The notes beneath the pieces are model-generated. The model was not told where the DNA came from, ran no database searches, and was given only the letters and a program-made list of their open reading frames with translations. Both the position numbers and the translations under genes were made by a program. 64,000 nt of DNA from Neurospora intermedia (Eukaryota > Ascomycota > Sordariomycetes > Sordariales > Sordariaceae): NCBI GenBank assembly GCA_037102815.1, contig BTPP01000002.1:2170001-2234000 (forward strand). The letters are read 5' to 3'. Of the stretch, positions 44,761-56,498 are shown in pieces. How positions within the stretch are numbered: position 1 is the first letter of the stretch; every line of letters starts with the position of its first letter.

Positions 44761-46293
44761 TTTGACGTCGGAAGCTGGTAACGATAAGTTACAGGACGTA
44801 GGGGCGGTACTGCACGGCGCAGATGTCGGAGGGGAATCTGGCGGGAAAGGAAAGGAAGATGGTCGAACGGGGAATGAACAACAGCACAGCAACAGGAGAG
44901 GCAACACAAAAACAGGAGCAGGAAATAATTGGGAGTAGGGACAGAATCACAGGGAAGACTTCGTTCTATTGTTGAGAAACGATTAATAAAACTACCAGCT
45001 GGGGAGGCGATAGTAACTGGTCTCTTCCTCTCCTTCCCGCTTTCTTTTCCTCGGAACTTGTCAGATGCCAGCCATGATGGCACCGGTCGGCTTGTGACGG
45101 TACATGTGTGGAGAGGATTCACACAAAAGCGATGCTTCACCCCGCCAATTGAGCGCCAAACAGGGGCCGCCACCGTGGTTCCTCCGCGGGGACCCCAACG
45201 GGCGCAAGGGACACAGAAGCTTGGTATCCGGGGTTTCCCGTGGAGCCTGCCGCTGACAGACAGGGGAAGCTCCTCATCCACTACAAGAATGCCCTGCTGC
45301 TTGGGCCATGAGCCCACGGGCGGATGGAGAAACATCAGATGGAGCCAGAGTTGAAGCCGTCAGTAGCGGAGGGGAAACGGCATTCACTCTTTTCCGCAGC
45401 CTCCTGTTGCCAGCGCCGGCATCATAGGTAGCTGTACCGGATACTGCCCGCATAAAATCGGGGATCAAAAGGCCAGGGCACTGCACGCTCAAGAGTCGTT
45501 TCGCATCACTTATGATGTGGCCCAGTCGCGCTTGTCCCTGCAATTGCCATCCCGCGCGCGTCTTTGGATCGATGTTGCTGGGCAGAAGCGAACCGCTTTA
45601 CACGCAAGAACAAAAGCCGAGCTTCCCAACGCGATTTGAGATGCTGCGTTGGTTCCAAGCAACGATCCTATTGCGGCCTTGAAGTGTTTTCGGGCAGCTG
45701 CCGGGGGATGCCACAGGAGACAGCTTGATCAAATCACTGGTATAACCCGAACAATTGGCTGTCATGCCACAATTTCTGATGTTTTCTTGGGATTCATTTG
45801 TCAGTCCGATTTAGATATTTGGCTGGACAACCATTCGGCGGTGGCGTGAGAGAAGGTGTGTGACTGTGGTCCTTCAGCTGGCAGTCACCTCGCGCACGTG
45901 CCACAGCCGCTTCATACCCAAGTGTGATTGGCCGAGAATCAGAAAAGTGCTATGAACAATCCGGCGGCAATTGTCAACCGGGGCAGTCACTGTTCATTGC
46001 CCCTGCCCTCGGCGCGCGTTCTCCTAGCTTCTTTGTGACGCCCCCTCCGGGCAATCAGTTGGGTATGATAAGATAGCGGTCGTTAATGCGCGTTCACTTG
46101 TTGGCTCTGCTGGTTTCCGTCATTCATCTCCGCCCCTTCAAATCAGTTCGTTTGATTGTCTCTTCGCTATTCCAACCACGAAACCCATCTCGACTTCGGA
46201 CAAAGTATCGCATCGACCCTACGTACTCCATCAACCCTGCAGCTTTCTCTCCATACGCCTGGGCCGACTTCATCATCCATCACCAAAGCCAAA
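44761..46293. other. Divergent promoter region of erg10 and mus-8
   Basis: About 1.5 kb with no gene. It should hold both promoters and leaders. Open frames here lack domains. Confidence 0.6.
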
Positions 46294-46996
46294 ATGTCAA
46301 CCGCTGCCCGCCGCCGGCTCATGCGAGACTTCAAGGTGCGAGACATCACGAGCCACCCCGTTGGGTTCACACCGCTTGATGACTTGGCCGCCATGAGCAA
46401 AATATACTCACCATGTTCCTCGACAGCGCATGCAAACCGATCCTCCCGCTGGTGTTTCCGCCTCTCCCGTACCCGACAATGTTATGACATGGTAAGGAGA
46501 ACGGTCCTTGCTGCGGTGTCGTTACGGGCGGTCGACCCCCGGCATGGCAGTGACTGACATGAGTCTCCATATAGGAACGCCGTGATCATCGGACCCGCCG
46601 ATACGCCCTTCGAAGATGGCACCTTCCGCCTGGTGATGCATTTTGAGGAGCAGTATCCCAATAAGCCTCCTTCGGTCAAGTTCATCAGCGAGATGTTCCA
46701 CCCCAATGTTTACGCCACCGGCGAACTCTGTCTCGATATCCTCCAGAACCGCTGGAGTCCCACATACGACGTCGCGGCTGTTCTTACCAGTATCCAGAGG
46801 TACGACTGCACAATATCTCATTGACGTTCATTTTGTGTTGTGTTATCATGCTGACTAAACTGTCTTAACTAGTCTGCTCAATGACCCGAACACAGGATCA
46901 CCTGCAAACGTCGAAGCCTCCAACCTATACAAGGACAACCGCAAAGAATACCACAAGAGGGTCCGGGAAACTGTTGAGAAGAGCTGGGAGGATTGA
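46294..46996 (+). CDS. mus-8: RAD6 ubiquitin-conjugating enzyme E2 (MUS-8, 151 aa, 4 exons)
   Basis: E2 enzyme that with RAD18 ubiquitinates PCNA in post-replication repair and with BRE1 ubiquitinates histone H2B. Exons 46294-46335, 46427-46491, 46575-46799 and 46873-46996; introns are 91, 83 and 73 nt, all GT-AG. Exon 1 gives [14 protein letters not shown], exon 2 [20 protein letters not shown], and exon 3 the catalytic core with active Cys88 in [14 protein letters not shown]. Exon 4 ends [13 protein letters not shown] with no acidic tail, unlike yeast Rad6 and like the Neurospora and animal proteins. Length and sequence agree with my memory of Neurospora MUS-8. The reading of exon 1 into the first intron ([10 protein letters not shown]) is intron sequence, not coding. 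Confidence 0.97.
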
Positions 46997-49515
46997 ACAG
47001 TGACGGCATTCATCACCACGGGGCCCTCGATGGCAAAAAGCCAATGATTGATCTGGGTGCTGCAAGTCGGTGTTGATATTGCTCACGGGGCTGTTCGATA
47101 CAGATCTCTTGGCTATATCAACAGTCAGTTGTCGACCGACGACGAGTTGCGAGATGATCCACATCCGAGGATACCCGGCAGTTTGGCCTTTTAGGGCGTG
47201 AGGGTGGAACGGATGTCGTGATATCACATTGCATTTGGGAGGCGTCGTTCTTTCGGGGCGTTTTTGTTGTATTTCAAATATCCGCATCTCTCGCCTATTG
47301 ATGGCTGAGAGTCAGCCTGCTTGTCTGCAATGGAGAGAGCGGGAGTGCTTGGTTTTTCTCACTCTTTAGGGCGGTTGTCGGGTTTGGAGTTTAGGCGCTC
47401 GTATCATACCAACACAAGCATATCTGGCGAGGGCAGTCCCTGGATACCTCAACTCACCCCAAAAAGCCCTAGATAGCGTTCTTTTCCTTTGTCTTAGAGA
47501 TGAAGAGATGGCTTAGTGTCTTTCATTGCAAAAGGCTCACAATGTTATGTCGGCCGGCTTAGATGTACGAGTTTCCAGAGAGTCTTGCATTTCTTAGCTC
47601 TTCTCTGTTTCTTTGACGAAAGTGTGCATGACCCTGCTTGGTGCCTTACATCCACATGATTTATATCACCTATACCTAAGGCTTAGAGTCATGTCTAGCG
47701 TGCACATTTCGAATTGCGGCGTTGTTTGATACATGTTCACGTTAACAGGCATTCCTTGAATGCAAGGGTCCCTGCGAGAGTGAAAGACAGGCTGACTACG
47801 TACCTCTATCGGAAATACTCAGAAAACGTAGGGTTAAAGAGCCGTCAGATGCTTTTGGCGGCCGTCAGAGAGCATATGGTGTACGTGGCTTCCGAACACT
47901 TTTAACCCTGCAACCTGGAAACAAGGTTCTCAAGTCTGTACGGTACGTCCTGGTCCGACTTGGCTATCTCTACATGGCCCTTTTGGAAGACTTCTCATAT
48001 CTTGCATACCTCTAGGTACGATTTCATGTTGTAGGACTGACGCTTTGCGTATGATCTGCATGGGGGGTGAGGTTGGTTGTTTATATACTGTGGGTAGCTG
48101 AACTTGGCTAGGCACCTCTAACAGCGGTAGCCTCTTGAAAGCTCGAATTGACGACGTAGAGAGGTTCCTTTAGAACCGATTTAAGTTACCCAAAAGAGCA
48201 AAGAAATGGCCATAGGCAACGTGAACAGCAGGAAAGGGGGCGGGCATCTCCAAGAATACTGGCTTGTGTGCTTGTGCCACTCGGGTCTTCTACCTAGAGG
48301 TAGAAACGTGCCATCAAATTACCTCTAGGGAATGGGTTTCAGATTGGGGGTCTTCCATGTACACTAAAGGTATGTAGGTACCCTTGGGCTGAGCCTCCCC
48401 CAATCCTGTGTGAAGCTTTGAAATGTCTCTACAAGTGATGAAAATATCTTCCCCATGGCACCCGAGAGTATTGGCCGAACATTCAGTCTTCAGGCAGGTA
48501 CTTACACCCGGAGGTAGAGGCAGAGGTAGAGGTAGGTAGTAGGTAGGTAAGTAAAGGTACCCGTCTCGCAGTCCGCCTCGCAGCACCAGGGCAGCCGCCC
48601 CGAGTGCCGTCCCGCCCCGGTTAAAGGGACACCTCCAGCCCAGGGGCAGCAGGCGCAACCGGTGGGTTGCCCCAAGAGGCCCTAGCCGAGTCGAGTCGTC
48701 CACTGGCGACGACTGGCAGCGGTTCGCTTTCAGGACTCCTCCCGCCCTTGGCTGCGCACCGTTCAGACTGCGTCTCAGGCTGCGACTCTGCACTGACCGA
48801 CAAGACCCCACTATCTTCATCGCGTTTCGACATTTGTTCGGTTTCTTCTAGACCCTTGGATTGCTTTGGGTACCGACCACACGTGTGATGAAGTACCCCT
48901 TCCTGCCCTTCCATCTCGACGAGAACATACGGCGGCGGCGACAGTAGCTGCGGTTACCCCTTTCAGCCCCTTTTTGCACATTCTGCACACGTTCGCCTTT
49001 TTTGCCTAGCCCTCAAGGTTTGCTTTGCTTTGCTCTGCATAGGTAGCTTTTGGTTTGCTGTCTTCTTCCATCGCTGCGGCCCAAAGGGGTTCAGTTACCT
49101 AACGAAACGCCAACGTGCCTCGGCGGGCGAGTAGTGTGTCACATTGAAGCCCACCTTCACCTTTTGCCTTTCTTCACACCGCACCCGCAGCCGCGAACCG
49201 CTCCGCAACTGCACCACACCACCACCACCGCTCACGACGGACCGCGGAGGAGGGAAACGACGACGAGAACACGCGCCTAACCGGAACTCGTCACCTTTTG
49301 TGATATTCGGGTCCAACTCGGAGAGAGACACCTGGACCCCGACTGACCGAGACCCTGCCTCTCTATCTCTCTGCTGCAGGCGGCCGGGCTCCTTGTCCAT
49401 CTCCCCTCTCCCCCCCCTCTCTCCCCCTCACTCCACCACCCATCCTCCCCGACAACATCGGCCGCGCCGCCTTTCATGACAGTGCGCTACCCAGCGCTGC
49501 AAGGGAATCGCCATA
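46997..49515. other. Intergenic region and long kinesin promoter/leader
   Basis: 2.5 kb with no supportable gene. Repeated AGGTAGAGGTAGGTAGTAGG-type words occur at about 48505-48560, with related CCTCTAGGTA words at 48012 and 48293. A pyrimidine-rich stretch (about 49388-49460) lies shortly before the kinesin ATG and probably belongs to its leader. Confidence 0.6.
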
Positions 49516-52512
49516 ATGTCGTCAAGTGCGAATAGTATCAAGGTCGTGGCTCGATTTAGGCCCCAGAACAGGGTCGAAATCGAGTCCGGCGGCCAGCCCA
49601 TCGTCACCTTCCAGGGCCCGGATACCTGTACAGTCGATGTGAGCAACTTCTTCTGCCCCCTAGTTCTCGCACCTCACAATGCCCTTGTGCCTGCCTTGCC
49701 ACATCCTTCACGCGCCTGAATGCAGTCGTACCGCAGTGGCTAACCCATCTGTTTTTGCCCATAGTCGAAAGAAGCGCAGGGTTCCTTCACCTTTGATCGG
49801 GTGTTTGACATGTCATGCAAGCAATCCGACATCTTCGATTTCTCGATCAAGCCTACCGTCGACGATATTCTCAATGGCTACAACGGTACTGTCTTCGCCT
49901 ACGGCCAGACGGGTGCCGGTAAATCATACACCATGATGGGTACCAGTATAGACGACCCTGATGGCAGGGGTGTTATTCCCAGAATCGTCGAGCAAATCTT
50001 TACCAGTATCTTGTCTAGCGCAGCAAACATCGAGTATACCGTCCGGGTCAGCTATATGGAAATCTACATGGAGCGGATCCGTGATCTTTTGGCGCCTCAG
50101 AACGACAACCTGCCAGTTCACGAAGAAAAGAACCGCGGTGTCTACGTCAAGGGTCTGCTCGAGATTTACGTCTCGAGCGTCCAGGAAGTATACGAAGTCA
50201 TGCGCAGGGGTGGCAACGCAAGAGCTGTGGCTGCGACCAACATGAACCAGGAGTCGTCGCGCTCGCATTCCATCTTCGTTATCACCATCACCCAGAAGAA
50301 CGTGGAGACGGGCTCGGCCAAGAGCGGTCAGCTTTTCTTGGTCGATCTGGCTGGTTCCGAAAAAGTCGGCAAGACAGGTGCCAGTGGTCAGACGCTGGAG
50401 GAAGCAAAGAAGATCAACAAGAGTTTGAGTGCTCTTGGTATGGTCATCAATGCTCTGACAGACGGCAAATCCTCTCACGTTCCTTACCGAGACTCAAAGC
50501 TCACCCGTATTCTGCAAGAATCGTTGGGTGGTAACAGTCGAACAACACTCATTATCAACTGTTCGCCCAGTAGTTACAACGATGCCGAAACATTAAGTAC
50601 GCTGCGTTTCGGTATGAGAGCAAAGTCGATCAAGAACAAAGCGAAAGTCAACGCCGAACTCAGCCCGGCCGAGCTCAAGCAGATGCTTGCCAAGGCCAAG
50701 ACCCAGATCACGTCCTTCGAGAACTATATCGTCAACCTGGAAAGCGAAGTGCAAGTGTGGCGTGGTGGCGAGACTGTGCCCAAGGAGAAATGGGTACCGC
50801 CTTTGGAGCTCGCAATCACCCCTTCGAAATCAGCCTCGACAACAGCCCGTCCATCGACACCGTCGCGGCTCCTGCCTGAAAGCCGTGCCGAGACCCCTGC
50901 TATCTCAGACCGAGCTGGAACTCCCAGCTTGCCCTTGGATAAGGATGAACGGGAAGAGTTCCTGCGTCGCGAGAACGAGCTGCAAGACCAGATTGCGGAG
51001 AAGGAAAGTATCGCAGCGGCTGCCGAGAGGCAACTGCGAGAGACAAAGGAAGAGCTCATCGCTCTCAAGGACCACGACAGCAAGCTTGGAAAGGAGAACG
51101 AGAGGTTGATCAGCGAGTCCAACGAGTTCAAGATGCAACTGGAGAGGCTGGCCTTCGAGAACAAGGAGGCCCAAATCACCATTGACGGCCTCAAGGATGC
51201 CAACTCGGAGCTCACGGCCGAGCTTGACGAGGTCAAACAGCAGATGCTCGATATGAAGATGAGCGCCAAGGAGACCAGCGCTGTGTTGGACGAGAAGGAG
51301 AAGAAGAAGGCGGAGAAGATGGCCAAGATGATGGCTGGCTTTGATCTTTCTGGTGACGTTTTCAGCGATAATGAACGGGCAGTTGCCGATGCGATTGCGC
51401 AATTAGATGCCCTCTTTGAGATCAGCTCTGCTGGTGACGCCATTCCTCCCGAGGATATCAAGGCACTCAGGGAGAAGCTCGTGGAGACCCAGGGTTTCGT
51501 GCGCCAAGCTGAACTGTCGAGCTTCAGCGCCGCCTCGAGCGATGCGGAGGCTCGCAAGCGGGCTGAACTTGAGGCCCGTCTTGAGGCTCTTCAGCAAGAG
51601 CACGAGGAGCTCTTGTCTCGGAACCTTACCGAGGCTGATAAAGAAGAGGTCAAGGCCCTCCTTGCCAAGTCGCTCTCGGACAAGTCGGCTGTCCAGGTTG
51701 AGCTTGTCGAGCAGCTCAAGGCTGACATCGCCCTGAAGAACTCGGAAACGGAGCACCTCAAGGCTTTGGTCGATGACCTTCAGCGCCGTGTCAAAGCCGG
51801 CGGTGCCGGAGTTGCCATGGCCAACGGCAAGACCGTCCAGCAGCAGCTGGCCGAGTTCGACGTCATGAAGAAGAGCTTGATGCGCGATCTGCAGAACCGC
51901 TGCGAGCGCGTGGTCGAATTGGAGATCTCCCTCGACGAGACGCGCGAGCAGTATAACAACGTGCTCCGCAGCAGCAACAACCGCGCTCAGCAGAAAAAGA
52001 TGGCTTTCCTCGAGCGCAACCTCGAACAACTGACGCAGGTTCAGCGCCAGCTTGTGGAGCAGAACTCTGCTCTCAAGAAGGAGGTGGCGATTGCCGAGCG
52101 CAAATTGATGGCGAGAAATGAGCGGATTCAGAGCCTCGAGAGCCTGCTTCAGGAAAGCCAGGAGAAGATGGCCCAGGCGAATCACAAGTACGTGTTTACC
52201 CCTCTGTTATTGCTTCATGCCCTCATTATCATCAGTATCAGCGCTAACCTTCCATCTTCCTATTGCACTAGGTTTGAGGTGCAGCTCGCTGCCGTCAAGG
52301 ACCGGCTGGAGGCCGCCAAGGCCGGTAGCACGCGGGGCCTCGGCACCGACGCCGGCCTCGGCGGGTTCAGCATCGGCAGCAGGATCGCTAAGCCGCTCCG
52401 CGGTGGCGGCGACGCCGTTGCCGGTGCCACAGCTACGAACCCCACCATTGCCACTCTGCAGCAGAATCCGCCCGAGAATAAGAGATCGAGTTGGTTCTTC
52501 CAGAAGTCGTAA
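49516..52512 (+). CDS. kin: Conventional kinesin heavy chain, kinesin-1 (928 aa, 3 exons)
   Basis: Plus-end microtubule motor for vesicle transport and hyphal tip growth. Exons 49516-49638, 49765-52187 and 52272-52512; introns 126 and 84 nt (GTGAGC/ATAG and GTACGT/CTAG). The motor domain is residues 1-330: SIKVVARFRP, P-loop GQTGAGKS (88-95), switch I NQESSRSHS, switch II DLAGSEKVG and SHVPYRDSKLTRILQES. The neck and stalk form coiled coils to about residue 850, separated by a Pro/Ser-rich hinge (about 375-420). The tail ends GGFSIGSRIAKPLRGGG then NKRSSWFFQKS; the IAK motif mediates autoinhibition. 928 residues equals the length I recall for Neurospora kinesin. The second intron is free of stops and a multiple of three, so an unspliced reading is also open. 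Confidence 0.98.
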
Positions 52513-53457
52513 GGAACGAGGTGAAGAAGACCATAGATGTGCGGTTTCTAGGGGGTCTGTTTGCATAGAAAGAGGCGCTTGCACAAGAACGAAACCAACG
52601 AACAAGTGGATACACAACAGTCAACATCAACAAAGAAAACACAAATACAAAGGTAAAGAAACTCTCATGTCATGAATGGAACGAAATGATTACGTGGTGG
52701 GCGGGTGGTACGATGGAAGGATGGATGGAACACACCGGCTAAGAAGGAAGCGGGAAGAAGGCGGTTGCATTTAGATCTACTTGGTAGAATTAGTGTAAGG
52801 AAAGCAGCCCGTTTGTTGTTTTAGCTGTCAATGAGTCAGTCAGTTACATAGTTGACGGTTCAATACGAACCGGGATGATGATGACTACGAAATGCGACGA
52901 TTAGATGTTTGTGTTTATTTGCTGTTTAGAGATTTAGGAGGATGGAACCTGATTACGCACAGCATTTTCTTGAACATATATTGTCAGCTACTTGGTCATA
53001 GGGTTTCTGCATTGCGATGAGACATTACATACAGATTGCCTTTCACGGTCAAAATATGTGCAGTCATTACTGGTTCTTATCCCGTCGTTTAAGTTGGACA
53101 AGCATGTATCACGAGGAAGTCACCATATGTTATGTTGATGAACATGTGAAAAACAAAGAATTTTCTTCCTTGATAGAGTCGTCATCACATCTATCATATT
53201 TGTCTACTCCTGCACATTACCCAAACCGCAGACACCTAACCGAACAAGAACAATACGGGAGAGTCCTTCCTGTAAGAAGAGGCATCTCGCCATCTGCACC
53301 GGAATGTGCCATCGTTAGGTGTTCATCACCCTACCCAGCACTGATGACAACGTCGTTTTTTCTTTTTTCACTCTGGATATGAAGAGAAAAAAGACAGACT
53401 AAAGACAGACGGGATATGAGAGAATAAAACGGCATTGAAGGGATGATTTACTCACAG
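52513..53457. other. Convergent 3' intergenic region (kinesin and wall protein)
   Basis: No gene. It holds the 3' UTRs of both neighbours. A 121-codon plus frame (53017-53382) has no recognisable features. Confidence 0.6.
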
Positions 53458-56400
53458 TTACAACCCAAACACCCCAACCGCCCCCGCCACACTCAACCCC
53501 AACATCATAACCCTCCACACCACCTCAAGCGAAGTACCAGCATCCTCCTCATCATCATTTTCATCCTTTGCTGACCCCGACCCCGACGCCGACCCCGAGG
53601 CATCATCGGCCGTCGCCGTCGCCGTCCCCGCAGCCTCCGGCCCTCCACCAGGGAAAATAACCGTCGTACTACTCCCATCATCCTCTTCGTCACCTCCATT
53701 GTTAAAAGGATACCCAATCGTCATAGTCCCCACCACCACCCCTTCCGGCCCAATAGTCATCGTCTGTCCACCACCACCGCCCAACACCGTCGTTATCATT
53801 GTTGTTGTTGTTGTGCCATCCTTACCTCCAGTAAAAGAAGTAGCAGAAGGACCAACGGTATAACTAACCCCATCCACCACCACCACCGATGCGCCCACCT
53901 TGGTAATCGTCGCGCCGCCGACTACTGCGAATTCGGTAGTAGAGGGGTCGGCGTGCGCGCCGCCTAGGGTTGTTACCGCCACCTCCTCTGCTGCTGCTGC
54001 TGCTGATGCTCCAGCTGATGCGCCTGGGGAGGGGGAATTATGGTGGGTGATCAAGATTCCAGCAGATGGGTCGAGGACAATGGTATCCTCCCCTCCTTCC
54101 CCTTCGGCGACCACCGTCGTCAGGGGGGAGGAGAGAGTGGTATAAGTAATGGTAGTCCCGTAGATGACCACCACAGACCGGCCAATGGCGGTTACTAAGG
54201 AGCCGCCTACTACCACGACTTCTGTTGCTATTGTTGAGGGTGGTGAAGAAATGGATGTCACTGAAGGGAGAAGAGACATGGAGAGGATCTGGATGGTGAT
54301 GATGGAAGATGCTGTGGCGATGACGTATGAGGGAAGGGGCGCGGTGAGGGTGATGCCGGAGGGTCCAAGAGTGAGGGTATGCTGGCTGCCGTTGTTGTTG
54401 TCGATGGTGATGGTGGTGGGTGAGGAGCCCGAGACGGGGAAGGTGAGTGTGGATTTGGAGCTGTCGGTACCGGCGCCGATGATGGCTATGGAGGAGCTAA
54501 TGATGGTGATGGGGACTCCGTCGATGGTGGTGGATATGGGTTCGTTGTTGTTGTTGTTGTTGGAGCCGGGGCGGATGGTGATAGTTTGCTCGCGAGGCGG
54601 GGGGAGGGTGACGGTCGCAATGATGGGGTTGCCTTTGGGGTCGATGATGGCAATTTTGCTGGGTCCGATGCTGATGGTATGGCCTTCGACGACGACTGTG
54701 GTGGGCGTAAGGGGCAGGGTGAAAGTGGAACTGCCGGTACCGATCACGGCCACGGAAGAGCTCACGATGATGGGCAGGTCGTTGAGTTTGGTGCTTGTGG
54801 GTACGGGGACGTAGATGATGTCTCCTGCTCCTCCTCCTCCTCGTGCTCCTCCTGCTTTACTTGCAGACGGCCTGGTCACGGTAGCACCACCTCCTATTAC
54901 CTGGGTTGGTCCAACCGTGAAGGTTTCACCGCCCACTACGACTGTATATGTCTTGGTCGCCGGATTGTCAGTGATCGTGGAACTGCCAATGATTACCTCC
55001 GTAGGCTTCACTATTATGGTAACTGGTTTGGGTACAGGTTTGGTTACCTCACCCGGGCTGTTATTACTATCGAACGTGTTGTACGCTGGTGGGTCAACCG
55101 GATCAACGCTTACAGCCGTAGGCCGAGGTGACTTTGTGATGTCGTTGGTTACGCCATAGTTGGGGGTCTGGATTGGCGAGTACATAACCGCCGGGTTCTT
55201 GTCTGTCGTGATGAAGGTAACTGTGGGTGCATACCTGATAGTTGTTGAAGTCTGAGGACCGTATCCCCAACTATTGGTGCTGACTGTCAATGTGCATGAT
55301 CTCGTCCCTGAGCCACTCGCAGTGACGGTAAAGCAGGTGGTTAATGTGATCCCCGGAGGTGGTGTTGTTTTCGTTACCAGATCTATACACGGCGGGATGG
55401 TCTCAACGGGAGGCGGAATAAGCACCGGGTAAGGCTGCGTGTAATTCGCTGGATTGTCGATCCATGTGATGGTACTTGTGTGCACAACTTCCCAACTTGT
55501 GACAGTTGCCGTCAGATCTGATGGCTGACAGTGGCTGATAGTACTTGATGATAACGTTGTCGTGGTGTTTGGGAAAACCGAGGCCCTGGTAATCGATGTT
55601 GATGGCTGATTGTAGTAGGGCGCTGATGTCTGATTCCAGAACTGCCCTCGAGTAGAAGGAGCGTACATAATTTGCGTGGAAGTGAAATCCGAGGTAGTTG
55701 TGGTAGGAACGTAGTCCCAAGAGGTCGGTATGTCCACCGGTGGCTGACCCAAAGAGACATCATCCCAAAATGACGCCGTCTGTTCCATCCATGGAGGAAT
55801 TTCAGGAGGCATCATAACAATCCCACCCGGTACAGCCCCTACCGTGGGCGTCGCATCGTTCTGACCGGGCGACTCGCTCTTTTGCTCAACCGGTTCATAG
55901 TTCCAAGCTAGGGATGAGGATGAAGTAAAGTCCGACGTAGAGGGCAACTGGGCGGTTGTAATGGTGGATCCTTCTTCGTCAATGCGGGAGGAGTAATCGA
56001 GCGTAGAGGCAGAAGTCCCGGTACCGTCGCTGGGATCTGTAAGCGATGGAGACAATACTATGGTAAAAGTTGTCGATACAGCCCTCGGTGGTGCTACTGA
56101 AGATGGATTGAATTCTGTCAGCACTATCGATATTGGCGGTGCTGAGATCGCTGATTTTGAGGCATCTTTCGGGCTGGGTTGCAAAGAGTGTTCCCTCTCA
56201 AGTCCCACCGTTTGTATCTCAAGTACAGTAGAGGTTTGATGGACACTCGTCACCTCAACTGTACTCTTAACTGAGGATAGTGAGATGTGTGTTTCGCCTG
56301 AACCGACTGTGGTGCTCTGGCTATGAGCCTCCGGAATGCTGCTGACGGTGGCATTTCGAGGTAGATGATAGCCTGAGGAACAGATTAGAGATATTGGTGA

Positions 56401-56498
56401 GCGTTGTAACCTCAAACGCACGACGGCTTACCTCCTCGAACAGTGTCTACACCAAGACCTAGAAGTAATGCGACCGAAGGCAGTTTTCGCTTGCCCAT
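53458..56498 (-). CDS. Ser/Thr-rich repeat-containing GPI wall protein, adhesin-like (993 aa)
   Basis: I do not recognise a named family. Exon 1 is 56498-56432 and exon 2 is 56372-53458; the 59-nt intron has donor GTAAGC and acceptor CTCAG, phase 1. Residues 1-22 (MGKRKLPSVALLLGLGVDTVRG) are a signal peptide, which the continuous frame upstream of the intron would lack. Residues 25-480 are Ser/Thr/Pro-rich with a small Cys-containing region (about 320-400). Residues about 510-930 are beta-rich repeats: GGETFTVGPTQVI, EGHTISIGPSKIAII, QHTLTLGPSGITL, GVSYTVGPSA, QTMTIGPEGVVV, alternating with SSSVAVIGTG-like strands. The C-terminus is acidic and Gly/Ser-rich, then ends in a hydrophobic GPI signal (VWRVMMLGLSVAGAVGVFGL). 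The architecture suggests a wall-anchored, heavily O-glycosylated surface protein or adhesin. Confidence 0.88.
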
